Source: Aspidiotus rigidus
Taxonomy: Eukaryota; Arthropoda; Insecta; Hemiptera; Diaspididae
Direction: 5' to 3'
Assembly (NCBI GenBank): GCA_035079385.1
Contig: JAVHKY010000074.1
Span: 1,426,001-1,490,000, forward strand
Length of the DNA: 64,000 nt
In this document: positions 22,586 to 34,599 of the stretch, piece by piece
Layout of the letters: each line of letters begins with the position of its first letter
Position numbering within the stretch: the stretch's first letter is position 1
The notes under the pieces: generated by a model
What the model saw: the letters and a program-made list of their open reading frames with translations, nothing else
Databases searched by the model: none
Told to the model about the DNA's origin: nothing
Program-made: the position numbers and the translations under genes

Positions 22586-23249
22586 AGGACGTAGGAAGGC
22601 CGTATCACCACGATATCGTCCTAGTGCGTGGAATGTTTTCGAAAGTGTGCACCACAATGGACCCCGAACAAATAATGTCGTTGAGGGTTGGAATAAACGT
22701 TTCCAAAAATTTCTGGGAGTACACCATGCGTCCGTTTGGAAATTCCTGCAGCGCATTTAGAAAGATCAGAAAATGAATGAAACCCTCATTTTGCAGCTTC
22801 AAGGTGGAATTGCCTTACATAACCTCTTCTATTTCGTTTTTGCTAGGTCAATATCTCCATAGAAACTGTCACATTGTTTGATTGTATTTGCATTTTATCA
22901 CAGCATATCGAGTGAAAACATACTCAGTTCATTTCTCATACGTGCTCGGTGATAAATTCTCTCCTCTTGTCAAGTATGTATTTGTGATAATTTCGGATAA
23001 TCGTATCTCACGAAACAAATTTGGATATCCAACGAAATACCGACGAATTGAGATTTCGGGAGAAGGAATTTTGGCTTATTGAGTTTCCGACTTCTAGAAA
23101 ATCTGTGATATTTTTAAATACGCGCAGCTTGTCTTCTTTTTTTCTTAACTGCACTCGTGTTACCAGCTTGATGGTGAGTCGATCTTTAGATGCTTTAGAT
23201 GAAATTTGCTGCTTTTAGATAAGAGGTGATATTTTGGATGGATGGTCGA

Positions 23250-23740
23250 GGTCATCGGCGAGAGTTGTTTCGATGGATTGTGAAATTTGGTGGGTGTGGT
23301 GGAGAGAAGCTAAAGATGGGCTTGCGAAAATGTAGGTGACTAATTAGGGAGGAGTCGAAGCTACAATGTTCGCATGAGAACGGAAGGAGCTTGGAAAGAA
23401 GGTGTGACCGACTCCGAGACGTGTAAGGTAGATTTCGTGACGGTGGTATTCTTCGTCTGATGAAGCCCACACGAATGGCAAAAGTTTAATTGGGCTGATT
23501 TGTTTGATGAGATTTGATTTTATCCGACTGTGATCCATTCGTCCGTAATTTTGAGGCAGATGGTGTGGGTGAGATCATCTTCAGTGAGAAGGAGACGAGA
23601 GTTGATCCGTGGAAGTTTTGAGGCAGTTTTGACGGCTAAAGCGACACTCTCATCACCTCGGATGGGGACCCAGGTGAAAGTTATGTCGCCATGAATGGAC
23701 GACAAATCGTCGTCAAGGCGAATAAGAAGTCAGTGACGAT
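23250..23740 (-). mobile_element. LINE fragment, RNase H domain and C-terminus, minus strand
   Basis: Leftward from about 23720 the frame reads SSIHGDITFTWVP, the RNase H core strand preceding the (S)HxGI..NE signature, here worn to IRGDESVALA. It is followed by LKITDEWI (about 23540), LLPFVWASSDEEYHRHEIYLTRLGVGHT (23400-23480, the block of jockey/I-type ORF2 ending in RLGVGHT) and a CEHC pair (about 23357) where the terminal zinc motif is expected. Two frameshifts break it. I place it in the jockey/I group of non-LTR elements; the exact clade is unclear. Confidence 0.65.
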
Positions 23741-23896
23741 CAGAAAAATGCGGTTTAGTTGGAAGGGGAGGGGACTTGGACTTCGGCCGTTAAAATTGAT
23801 ACGGAGTTGCGATGTCGATGAGAAAATTGAAAACCTGAACCCGACTTGATTTTCGATTTTTGATCCACCTATGAAACAAAGGGTTGTAGATCAGGA

Positions 23897-24064
23897 TTAT
23901 GACGACAAAATCTCCTGGAACGAGCGGGAATCGAACTCGCGACTTCTCTTTTTTATAACGAGTGCGATAACCATCACGCTACCAGGCCCTAAGATTAGAT
24001 CGTCATATTTCGTCTTCAGATGGAAGCTCCACATTGTAAATGAGAGGGTCCGAAGACCACAATA
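23897..24064 (-). repeat. tRNA-derived repeat unit, copy 1
   Basis: Minus-strand unit with a tRNA-like core at about 23915-23989. The A-box-like TAGCGTGATGG and B-box GAGTTCGATTCC sit at tRNA spacing, with a T-stem GCGAG/CCCGC (one mismatch) and a CCTGG/CCAGG acceptor-like pairing. The anticodon arm is worn and has no normal anticodon loop, so this is not a working tRNA. The core is flanked 5' (24000-24064) and 3' (agattttgtcgtcataat) by sequence shared with copy 2 at 24450. Confidence 0.65.
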
Positions 24065-24072
24065 CATTAGAC

Positions 24073-24346
24073 CAGCGGTGCTCTTTTTGAATATGAGACC
24101 ACATGGAATGAATTGAAAGTTCTCGCGGGCTACAGAGAAAAGTATGGATAATAATCAGATCAGCAGTAAAATATGGAAAAGAAGCCTCAGAATTTCATAT
24201 CCCCTACCCATCAAAAAGTTACAAATATTGTTCACTTCTTAATCATCAAATTCCTTGCCATTTTGACCTCTTTTCCCCTTACTTTTTTTTTTGTTACAGG
24301 CTCGCCGACCGGGTTTGGCCCGCGGGTCATAGGTTGAGCACTGCTG
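24073..24346. mobile_element. hAT-type non-autonomous element with target duplication
   Basis: Ends are CAGCGGTGCTC at 24073 and, as reverse complement of the right end, CAGCAGTGCTC at 24346, matching the CAG-N-GG/GTNCTC style of hAT termini. The flanking 8-mers cattagac (24065-24072) and cgtcagac (24347-24354) agree at 6 of 8 positions, as expected of an aged 8-bp duplication. It lies inside the tRNA-derived repeat context; the parallel unit at 24600-24640 lacks it and shows the uninterrupted site. There is no transposase frame. Confidence 0.8.
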
Positions 24347-24449
24347 CGTCAGACTGTTGCAAACACACACTAAAGCTTATAGGAAAGAACCGCGAATCCG
24401 TGGAAGGAGGAGATAATCACAAGAATCATAGAGATAAGTATAGAGGAGG

Positions 24450-24640
24450 AATTATGACGACAAAATCTTCTGGCCTGAACGGGAATCCAACCGCGATCTC
24501 TCGTTTTCATGTCGAGAGCGATAACCACCACTCTACTAGGCCCTAAGATAAGATCGTCATATTTCGCCTTCAGATTGAAGCTTCATATTGTGAATGAGAG
24601 GGTGCGAAGACCACAATACTTTAGGCTATTGCAAACGCAA
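24450..24640 (-). repeat. tRNA-derived repeat unit, copy 2
   Basis: Parallel to the unit at 23897-24064. tRNA-like core at about 24471-24543 with A-box-like TAGAGTGGTGG, B-box GGTTGGATTCC, a GGCCT/AGGCC acceptor pairing and a D-stem GAGT/GCTC. A CTCTCG/CGAGAG pairing spans the anticodon region. The T-stem is damaged. The flanks match copy 1, including gaagaccacaatac at about 24608 and the empty hAT site after it. Confidence 0.65.
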
Positions 24641-24872
24641 AAAAGGTAGTGTTGAAAAGAGAGTCTATAGTGTTTCCAAAGAGAGGGAGCGCTGTCAGTT
24701 GCGGGTTGGTAGTTTTTTGGTTAGTTGACATATTTTCGATATTATTTTACGTGTAGGCTAAGCCCAAAGTGTAATGTGGGGAATACGGGGACAGGGCAAT
24801 GGAAGTGAATTTTTTTGTCAAGGCAATGGGTGAGAAAGTAGAGCATGTTGTTGAGAGTATTGCGATAAGTAG

Positions 24873-25143
24873 GACAATTTGCTATGACTTGGGGGCCAAA
24901 CACGGTCCGCGAGCCTGTAACAAAAAAAAGGTAAGGGGAAAAGGAAAAAAAGGGGGAAAAGAGGTCAAAATGGCAAGGAATTTGATGATTAAGAAGTGAA
25001 CAATATTTGTAACTTTTTGATGGGTAGGGGATATGAAATTGTGAGGCTTCTTTTCCATATTTTACTGCTTATCTGATTATTACCCATAATTTTCTCTGTA
25101 GCCCACGAGAACTCTCAATTCATTCCATGCGGCCTCATATTGG
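24873..25143. mobile_element. hAT-type element, second copy, inverted
   Basis: Reverse-complement copy of the element at 24073-24346. Shared landmarks are ctatgac...ggccaaac..ggtc (about 24882), gcgagcctgtaacaaa (24908), tgacctcttttcccc in reverse, and actctcaattcattccatg (25111). The terminal CAG..CTC is lost or mutated at both ends. With copy 1 it makes an inverted pair about 530 bp apart. Confidence 0.75.
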
Positions 25144-28100
25144 TTTGAGGAAGTTGTAAGAAGACAGGGGTGAGGAGACTGGCAGTTAAGTAAAGTCGAC
25201 GAAAATGTAGAGGTGGATAAGCTAGACTCAGAGCAAGGCTAGTGCGACAAGCGGCCGTACGAATGCGAATGGCAGTATTTTGAACTGCATCTAGAAGTGA
25301 GAGACGTCCTAGGATATGGTAGAGGGGAAGTAGAGTTTTACAGTTGCAGCCCGTGGAAGACGTTCAAAGCTTTGAAGTTTTTGGCTTCAATTTCTTCAAT
25401 AAGTGGTAGCCATGAGGGTTTAAACTTCTGCCGTGTCATTATTTACGATAGGGATGGTGTTGAGGAGGAGGGGAGGAACTCAATATATCCTGTTACTCCA
25501 TTAGTCAATTGTACATCATACCCAAACGTTCGATGATATCGTGTCTCCTGGGAAGTACCTTCTCCCTCCATCGGTCAAGACTTGTCGCTATCCTTGATTT
25601 CGAATACTCCAGAACCACAAAGTAGGACTCCAAAGGATATAATGGACCTGAATTAGACTTCCGAGCCGATGTATCAACTCGTTCCCAAAATTCGGGCTCA
25701 ATTATTTATACAAACGAGGATATAGATGCGAACTACACTCTCTGCCCTACTTTCGCGACAGACATGTTTAGCTCCATCCTTCAATTATCTCGAACAGAAA
25801 ATAGTAGTGTACACACGAGAGTATATTTTCGTAACGAGCTTTGTAATTACACATCAGTAATGCCAGAATTATATTTCCGAGCACGTTTTACCATAATAAG
25901 AACTTTTATTCATCCATACGAGCAGGATGTAAAATCTACCCTAATGAAGAAGTCGGTAGAAAACCTTAGAACAAAAGAAAACTGTTTTAAGATAATTTTA
26001 TCATAAAAACTTACGTAACCGGAACCGAGAGAGTAAAATTTCGTGATCACTCACCTGTAAACAATCAAACAAAAATAAGGTTTGTTTATCAACGTGCTCG
26101 CTATAGAATGCGTACAAAATGAGTAACATTAAAGTAAAAATAAAAAAAGCCATGTATATTCGCTGGAATGATAATTTACGAGTATTATTCATAGTATGTA
26201 CAGAGAAATAACGAGATCGCGATAATCTAATATAACATCGTGTTCATGACATATGTTTCGCAAACCATAAAATCTTATCATCAGAAAGATACCCGATACA
26301 ATGTAGGATAATCAATAAATCCGAATGATAGCTCACATATTACGCGGTGACTAATGAAATTCGCCAGAAATTGCTCTCATATCGTCCAAATACCTCACAC
26401 TTTTTCTTTTTTCGACTTATATAGTCTTAAAATTCCAACCAAAAATTACTAATATCTACTCGAGTTTCGTACCAACCGTAAAATTTGAAACCGTTTATTA
26501 AAAATTTGTTACTTACATTAGAATGGAATTTAGAGATCTAAAAAGCTTCGAATTTTACATTCACTTTTTACGCCCACATTAATTTTTCATTCTTTTTCTT
26601 CAACCATGAAAATAATAAGTATACATTAAATAGTACCTAGGTATCGCGTTATATAGCTTCCACTTTCAATTTTTATATTTGCATAAATTAAATCGATATA
26701 TATTTTTTCGTTGAGAAACAATTTGTCGATCAACACAACGTTACAGGTCCACAAAAAAAAAAAAAAAAAGGAGATCAATTTTAGGAGATTGAAATTACAC
26801 GTTAAACGCCGTAAGAGTAGCAAATCTCTCCGTCATTACAACGATCGAAAAATTTTTGCAGGCAAAAAATCAGCATAAACTCAGTTTAAGATTGAGACGT
26901 CGAAATCGGCGTGTAAGTATCTGAAGTAAGTATCTCTATATTTACATATTGTTACATAACCTAATCCACGGGATAAATCAATCTATAAATAAAATTTTCA
27001 GAGGCTAAATTCCATCTCATGTACGTAATTCGTACTAATGTACTTGAATCAAGATTTCCGAAATTTAAGAGAGGAAAATACGAGTTTTTCTATCGTGGAA
27101 ACCCCGCGTAATTTGAATTCCGAGGTACAAATTATTCCTCGTCCTTCCACCCCTTTTTTTTTTCGTCAAGTATTGCAGAAGCCCCAGGTTTTATTCTCGA
27201 CCGAAGACGTAAAATATTTTTGACCTTCAATAATGAAATTATTTTCGGAGAACGATATGCGCTCAACTGCTCATCTTGTAGGTGGATGAGTCAGATTGGA
27301 AAAATCTTTCCGTATTTCTTGACGAAAATAGCATCCGTAGACAGAGAAATTTTCACGTCCGTTAACACATCCAACTTTCTATTTTTGATATGACGTCACC
27401 ATAAAGATACAAGGTCGTTTCGAAGCGAAATTCGTTCATCACATTTTCCCAACTTTTTTAAAGTACCACAACGCTCCCACAAATAAGAATGTAATAAATC
27501 CGAAATAAAGAGGCGTCAAACTGGATTTCCAGAAGAAAAATATCCGTTGTAAATCGAAATTTGATCTTTTTGAGATGGAAAATCGAACAGCTCCGATGCT
27601 AAAAATAAAGAAGGTTGATCGTAATCGTTCCATAATAGTTGAAACATAGGAAAGTGGAAAAGACGTGTATCGAGTGACGGGGACAGAACGAAAGATTATT
27701 CATATCGATAGTATGCGAAAGAGACTCGATGAAAGATTGAGAAAATCTTAAGTAAAATAAAATCGAACGTATACTCTATAGTGTAGCGAAGAAAATAACC
27801 TTTCAGACAGAAAGACCACAGAACAAAGGATGAATCATGAGAAAGCCCAACGCTATAAGCGGATTATTTTTATGATCGTAAAATACAAGTATGTAAGAAC
27901 GCACACGCTTCAGCCAACACCTTCTCATTCATTTCCTTCCATTATATTGCTGACTATGAGTGTAAGTACTGCACATAAAAAATGCAACATCATAACAGCG
28001 GCGAAAGGGATCCCGTTGTTTCATTCATTTTCTGCATTCTTATAACTTCGAGATTAGTTGATGGGCGAATAACTCTCTAATTCATTCATCCGTTTTTTTT

Positions 28101-28900
28101 TTTCTTCATAAATTCACTCATTTCTATTTACTTACTTATTCATTCATTTATTCAACCGTTTAATTCATTCATTCATTTCTTATTCGTTCACAATATTACG
28201 AATTTTCTACGCCGAATAATCATTAATTAAAAATAAATAGACGTATGTTCGTGCCAAATTTTCTAGTAATTACACAAACGATTCAAACTTAGGTGCAGTA
28301 GAGTTCTTTGGAAAGAGGTGGAAAAGAAAACAGAAAAAAAGTCGAGAAGACGAGAAGAGAAGAGGATAACTTTTATGGAGCAGATGAGGAAACGTGTGTT
28401 TTAGAAAAAAACTCAAAGTTCAACTTTCATCGACTTTTAAGAATAATCGAATCCTCAATTGTACGAGCTATATTGATACAAGGAAGGAGGAGGCACAAAG
28501 CACTCGCTCCTTCATTGTTTTATCGATTTCGTCAATTGAGGGGAGCAGGAAATCTGTTTTATGGTGAAGTATAAATATTGACACAGTGTAAGCTCGAAAT
28601 CATACCCATTAGCTGCAAACAAATAATCTAAGCCATGGAAGATGATGAGAAACCAGAAGTCAGAACCAGAATTGGGGAAGTATTGGACAATAAGGGGAAC
28701 ATGTACCCAACCAATGACAGAACGCAAGTAATGTAGAAGAAAGTCGCAAATCTACAGAAGAAGATACGAAAGAACAACCTAGGCAACACGGCAGTAGTGG
28801 TAATGATGGAGAAGGATGGCCGCACCAATTTCTGAATGTGCGGCTAGTTGGAATTTCCTCCGTTAGAATATTTTTTTTCCAGTTGGTGACAGAATTTCGA
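25144..28900. other. No recognised gene
   Basis: A17 run at about 26754-26770, a degenerate ATTC-rich stretch at 28080-28180, and one isolated TGACGTCA at about 27390. A minus-strand frame near 26001-26192 encodes one membrane-like segment but is unassigned. Confidence 0.4.
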
Positions 28901-28949
28901 ATTCTCGACCCAATACAGAAATCTGCGAGGACGACTTCGAATTTCTCAG

Positions 28950-29545
28950 TCTTAGCATACGATGAATGAGGCTACATTAGCTGTAAACTAGGCCTACTCG
29001 TGAACTAGCTTGATTGGATTTTCAATGGCTCAATATGTACACTATATTACCATTCCAGTACGTTAGGCTATACTAGCTGTATGGCTTTAGTAGCTGTATA
29101 GTAGGCTTAAGCTACACTTGAGTTACCCGTAATTGAATTACACTAGTTTGAAACTAGACCTAGTGTAGAGATTAGCTCTATACTAGGCCTACAATGGCTT
29201 AGTGTTTAAACTATCAATTATGCTGTATAATAAGTTTAAGTTTCCCAGTTCGAACTGAGGCTACACTAGCTTTAAACTAGGCTTACGCTAGGGTATACCA
29301 ATTCTAGTCCATACTACGCAAACTACGTTTCCCCCGCCTGTTGATGGACTTATCCTGAATCTGATCCAGATGTAATAAACTCATCCTAAACTAAGCCTTG
29401 CATACAGTATACTAGACTATTATTAGCTCTAGCCTAACAAAGTATTCCATATTAGCTATATACTACGGCCTAAACTAAGCTTGCACTAACTAGAGTTCAT
29501 TAGCTCTATTCTGGGCCTAGGATGGCGTACTAGGCCTAAACTAGG
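28950..29545. repeat. TAGGCCTA-rich block (copy 4, left part)
   Basis: Dense words built on taggcct/aggcttag/ctagtata: for example taggcctactcg (28990), gtaggcttaag (29101), aggcctacaatgg (29185), gggcctagg (29513), taggcctaaactagg (29531). Flows directly into the TGACGTCA block at 29548, so the two parts belong to one unit. Confidence 0.75.
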
Positions 29546-29547
29546 CT

Positions 29548-29735
29548 TATCATGCGACAGAATCCAGAAAACTGCTACTCCAAGAGAGAAAAGAGACAAA
29601 TGTTGATGACGTCACAAGTAGATTCAACGGATGAGGATGTCACCGCAAGGAGACTCAAACTGATCGGTGTCTTTACTGCGCCTTCATTCGCTGTCGAAAA
29701 TTCACAAGTTTGGGACTGGGTTCATCATTTATATC
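29548..29735 (+). repeat. TGACGTCA block (copy 4, right part)
   Basis: Starts tatcatgcgacagaatccag, has tgatgacgtcacaag (about 29605), then actcaaactgatcggtgtc, tttactgcgcc, cattcgctgtcgaaaattc and aagtttgggactgggttc. Each phrase has a counterpart in the same order in the copy at 32255-32515. An open frame over it is probably accidental. Confidence 0.75.
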
Positions 29736-30119
29736 GTATCGTGTCCTACGTACCCGCTAGCGTTATTTGCGGAATTAGGCCGTTGGGGTACGATGTAGTG
29801 GTCGGAATAAAAATATTTACTAAAAAGAAAAAATGCACGTCGAATATGTGAATAAAAGCTCCGCTTCTGAAGACCTGCATGAAAGAACTCAAAACTATTC
29901 GCAATGAAAATACGCAGCATGGAAAGAAGAAAAGATAAACAGCAGTAAAGGTCGATGGACCAAAGTGCTTCTTCTTGAAACCATAAATATCGAAACGGCT
30001 CCCTGCTTTTGACTGGCTCGGGCACGGCCGACTTTAATTACAGGCCGGAGTGGTGATTTACTTGACAACAGCGCAGTAGGTGAAACATAACACAGGCGGG
30101 AGAGGGCCCGCCCCTCCCC

Positions 30120-32158
30120 GCCCCCTCTAAAATATCAGGAGACTTTGGCAAACGTTGTGGCTGATCTAGGAGTAAAGATCAGGCCTGGTGTAAATACCCA
30201 GAAAAAATGTGCCGAAATGGTTCGCAATACCCCCCTCCCTTACGTAAGTGATGCAGGAAGTGAGTTAATCATGGGTTTGAGTAGGAAGATTAAGGAGGAA
30301 AAGCTAGATACTACTAAAGCTGACAAAGGGAATGCTGTCGTGGTTATGGACAAGGCTTCCTACGTCTTCAAGGTTTACGAGATGCTTGGCCAATGTGGAG
30401 CCAGGGAGGACCCTCGGTTTGATTTTCCAAAATTCGTTAAAGAGACAAGAAAACGTATTAATGGTAGTGAGATTATCATTAAGAGCCCCGCTGTAAAGAA
30501 AGCCATTTTGGAACCGAACCCGGCTCCCCCCTCCTTTACGGATTGCCGAAAGTACACAAAGAAAATGTACCGATGTGGCCGGTTGTTTCGTATGTTTCCT
30601 CCCCCACCTGCTCCCTCGCCAAGTTCCTAGATAGATGGTTCAAAGCTCGTGTGGAGGTGGAGTCTTCCTATTCAGTTAAGAATTCGAGCGCCCTGACTGA
30701 AACAATTGAAGGACGTAAACCTTCCTCCAGGTTCAATTTTGTACTCGTTTGATGTAGTCGGGCTTCTTCCCTATATCCCTAAGGCTGCCACCATGCAACA
30801 AATAGGTAAATTGCTTGTGGAATCTGGTACTCCTCATGATGAATTTGGCGAATTTTTCGACCTGTTGAACGTCTGTTGGTCGCCTAATTTTTGCAAATTT
30901 GATGGCAAATATTTTAAGTTCCCTGAGGAGGTAGGGATCCCTATTGGTTCCCCCACAGGTTCTCTTATTTCGGAGGTTTTTATGTCTAAATTTGAGGTTG
31001 ATCTGTTTTCTTCGGGCCAGGTGTTTTTGAATCACGTTTTTATTGGCATAGGTACGTGGATGACATATTGTGCGCGTGGACCGGTCCTGCGGAGCTCCTT
31101 GGAGAGTATCTCGCTTATTTAAATAGATTATACCCTTCCATCAAATTTACTCTGGAAGTTGGTGGTTCATCAATAAGTTTTCTGGACCTATCTATATCCG
31201 TCATTGACAGTGTCCATGAATTCGGTATTTACCGGAAAAGTACTTCGACCGACATCGCCATCCACGGGTCGTCTTTCGTACCTTTCGCCCATAAAGTAGC
31301 TACATTTAATAGCTGAATACATCACCTCACCCAGCTCCCTCTGAGTGAGGTCGCCTTTAAAAAAGAACTCGTGACGATAAAGCATTTGGCTAGAGTGAAT
31401 CAGGTCAAAGTGGACATTGACCTTATGGTCCAGAGGAGACTTACAAGGAAAAGTCTTGATTCCATAACCTCCCTCCCTCGGGAAATGCATCTTGATAGGC
31501 GAAAACGGTGGTTTAGGCTTCCGTTTCTGGGGAGGTTTTCTTCGGAGTTGAGCCGTGTCCTCCGTCCTTTCGGTTTTCGACCGGCGTTTTAGAGTGCCAA
31601 TACAGTTAAGAGCCTTTTGGTCAAATTGAAAGATCCTATACCGATGACTGAGAGGGGCGGTGTTTATAGAGTGGCCTGTGGTGATTGCCCCAGCGTGTAC
31701 ATAGGACTGGCCGTCAACTCCAAATTAGAGTTTATGAACACAGGAAAGCCTGGGAAAAAAGAAAAGTAGGCGAGTCGGCGTTCGCGGACCATTTAATTGA
31801 AAGTGGCCATAGTCCCAAAGAGGGGTCTGAAGTTCTCCATCACAGGGAAAAATCATATTTCAGGCGCTTAGCGCTAGAAGAAATCGAAATTCATCGTCAC
31901 CGTAATATTAAAGACATTACCGTGTTGAACAGGTATATTCCTGAGGGGGGATGATTCACACTTCGATGACTCGCTGGTTCAGTCATGACCTCTTCGTTGT
32001 TACTCGTTCTCGTCAGTGTTGGGTTCAGTCGTTTTCTATACTTTGAGAATGGCTGTTTAGCCGAAAGCGCTCAGTCGTGTAAAATCTGTGTTTCTTTACT
32101 CTCTTGAGTATACTCCGTCATAATGAATGACCGTAAACTTCAAAAACGGATCGATTCC
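30120..32158 (+). mobile_element. Penelope-like element copy C, near complete, frameshifted
   Basis: The most complete PLE here. Coding begins by about 30142 (LANVVADLGV). The first frame (to 30630) includes the RT block KADKGNAVVVMDKASY. The next frame gives LPKVHKENVPMWPVVSY and LAKFLDRWFKAR. A third gives SFDVVGLLPYIP (A box, about 30745) and VGIPIGSPTGSLISEVFM (B box, about 30930). A fourth carries the YVDDI catalytic box (about 31052) and FLDLS (about 31183). After a stop at 31314 the linker follows (TIKHLARVNQV, RLTRKSLDS, RPFGFRPAF then stop at 31590). The GIY-YIG nuclease (GVYRVACGDCPSVYIG, from about 31660) has a small deletion after YIG. The tail GESAFADHLIESGH, YIPEGG ends at 31952. 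At least five disruptions make it dead. The 3' tail (to about 32158) carries the conserved stem-GAAA element. Confidence 0.92.
32040..32118 (+). other. PLE copy C 3' tail with stem-GAAA element
   Basis: GGCT (32051-32054) pairs with AGCC (32059-32062), followed directly by GAAA (32063-32066). The loop is GTTT, as in copy B, while the stem pairs are as in copy A. ACTC / GAGT hairpin at about 32098-32109. Confidence 0.6.
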
Positions 32159-32254
32159 CCAAGAAACTCTTCGATATATTTGTAAGTACGTACGGGCTTG
32201 TTGGAATATCGACAGTAAATTTGGACTGTCTTCCCTCCCTATACAATAAAAGGC

Positions 32255-32515
32255 TACACTAGACATAAACTAGGCGTAGCATGCAACCTAATCCAGAAAT
32301 CTGCTAGTCCGAAAGAGAAAAAGAGAGAAAAGTTGATGACGTCACAGGAAAATTCAAACTGATGATGTCACGAACTAATGACGTCACGGAGGGTGATGAC
32401 GTCGCAAGCAAATTTAAGGGATGACGGTGACGTCACAGGGTGGCTTAAGCTGGTTGATGTTTTTGCTGCGCCTTTATCCGCTACCAAAAATTCGTAAGTT
32501 TGGGACTGGGTTTCT
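32255..32515 (+). repeat. TGACGTCA block, copy 5
   Basis: Opens with aaactaggcgtagcatgcaa, then taatccagaaatctg. It contains TGACGTCA words at about 32336, 32380, 32396 (variant) and 32429. It closes with ctttatccgctaccaaaaat and gtttgggactgggtttc. Collinear with 29548-29735 and inverted relative to 34600-34815. Confidence 0.75.
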
Positions 32516-34599
32516 TCACTCTAATGTCAATACCGGCACCCCAGCCGTTTATTGGAAACCTGCGAATCCAAGTCTGAGTTGGTCCACTCTTCCCAAGGAA
32601 ACTTGCGAGGAAACCTCGACTTGATTCAGAATACTTGTAGTTAGCTTATTATATTCGTATTGGATCAAGAATGAGGGGAAGGAGCGGTGAGTTCTTCAAA
32701 GGTAGTTGGGTTACTGTACTAGAAAAGAAGTTAGAGCTGGTTGATGGACTTTACTGTACCTTTATCCGCTATCGAAAATAATTCTGTCCTAATTTGTAGC
32801 TGGATCAAGGAACTATAAAAATACATTAAAAATTTGGCTCCATCAGAGAATTCATAAGATTATTCATCCCTTCTGTGATAATCCTCTTTATTTATTTTCG
32901 AAATGTCATTCTATATCTCAACTTTTTATAAATCTGTTATCAATTGTTGGTTTAATGTGAAGTTCTAGATCGGTCTGACGGCGAATTGTTTTGAAGTCTC
33001 ACTTCTTCGTCTTCTGACCAAACCATATTTATGATGAAGGAAGTTATTTGACTGGCGATGAGAGTAGTTGCGGATGATACATTATAGAATCGAAGAAAAA
33101 TTGTAATGGAATCGTCAGTGTTCGATTCTCGGAGGAAAGTTTATTTTTGGAGGTGTTGCTGTTGCTGCGCCCAGTTCCCATGTTTACAAATCAATACACT
33201 ACTTCGATATTGGTTTCTTAACGTGAAATCTTTCGCTGGGGTTTTCATTATCTCGGATCAGCAGAAGATGCGAAGAGCGCTTCTATAACAATCACCGAAA
33301 GAAGGTTAATGGTGTAAGATTACCATCTATATATACACACAACAGATCGAAGGTTTCGAGTTTCGCTTCAATATTGGCTTCGACTTATCGGCTATATCCT
33401 AAAATTTAATAGCTAATATCAACCGGAAAGGAAAAAGTGAAAAAATTGTTAATTCATTCCGCAAGATTTTCTTAATTTATAACTCGTCTGTATGTACAAG
33501 GATCAGGTGGGGAAGCCAATAAGCTATTTTTCTCTTCTTTTTTTTGCCCTGTTCAATGCCGAACGTCTGTAAAATATAGTTTTTTTTTTTTTTATGTGAC
33601 CTCTTTCAATGAGAGTTGATTACGCTATTTTCGTGCACTTATAAAGTGTGCGCTGCAGCTGCGCCGCCGTCAGTCGTTCGCATTTTCGGCCTTATACCAA
33701 AATCACTTCATCAGAGTACGACCGCAGTTAAGTCGGTTTTACGTAATAATAATAATGAGAAATGAAATTTGTTAGCGCGATTGTACGCGATCACGGGTTG
33801 CTCTGCGTCCTTTTGATAAAGCGTACTGTCACAAATTGGCGTTTAATGTCATGCTCCTGGTTTCGAATGTACTCGAGTATGGCGAGATGGCGTAGTAGCA
33901 ATGCTCACGAACTCTTTTTAACCTGAAAACTTCTGTGACTATGAGCACGATAGCACAATGGAATTCGGTGAACAATTTTTCAAACTGCGTGTATATTTAC
34001 AATGCAGCGATATCGAGCACTTAATTCTACATGTATAAATACGTTACTGTCTGAAAGAGAATACAGCGGATGGTGGCTCGCAAACCGCAAACGTTATATA
34101 ACAATAATAAATTTTCTCGTATCTCTCTCTCGCTCTCTCGCTTACTGAAGGCGAAGAAAAGCAGTGTACGCAGCATCCAACAAAAGGTTTGGACGAGTTT
34201 ATTATTCAGCACTATAGAGATTGTATATACGAATGTAAAGTGATTCTGAAAAAGGCTATCTACGTACTCCTAGATGCATCCGTTTTTTGTAGAGATTTGT
34301 AGGCAATGAAGTTCAGAACGTTCCCCTACTCCCTTAGTCCATTCTCTAATGATATTTCAAGGTTTATCGATAAGAGAGCGATGGGCCTTCAAAAGTTTTC
34401 TGAATTTTTGATTTCAATTTTTCGAGCTGCAACTCTTGAAATGAACTCGAATAGCTTCTTCAAGGACGTCGAAAGAGACAACGATTGTTCGCTCTGAGAA
34501 AAATTCAAGGTAGTGAAGGAAAAAATAAAAGGGGATGGCTGCAGAGTGACGTTATGGCTTCTCTTGCTCCCATGCTCATTCATCAGCACCGCCAAAGAG
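32516..34599. other. No recognised gene
   Basis: A short additional remnant of the TGACGTCA family (gagctggttgatgg and tttatccgctatcgaaaat) lies at about 32727-32785. T-runs at about 33537-33545 and 33581-33593; CT repeats near 34117-34141. Otherwise nothing recognisable. Confidence 0.4.

Noticed and set aside
22445..22802. Opposed open frames over 22.4-22.8 kb
   Set aside because: They are by-products of the GTCCA word array; the peptides have no known domain.
23915..24543. Functional tRNA genes on the minus strand
   Set aside because: The A and B boxes are good, but the anticodon arm (copy 1) and T-stem (copy 2) are broken, and the sequences sit in duplicated repeat units.
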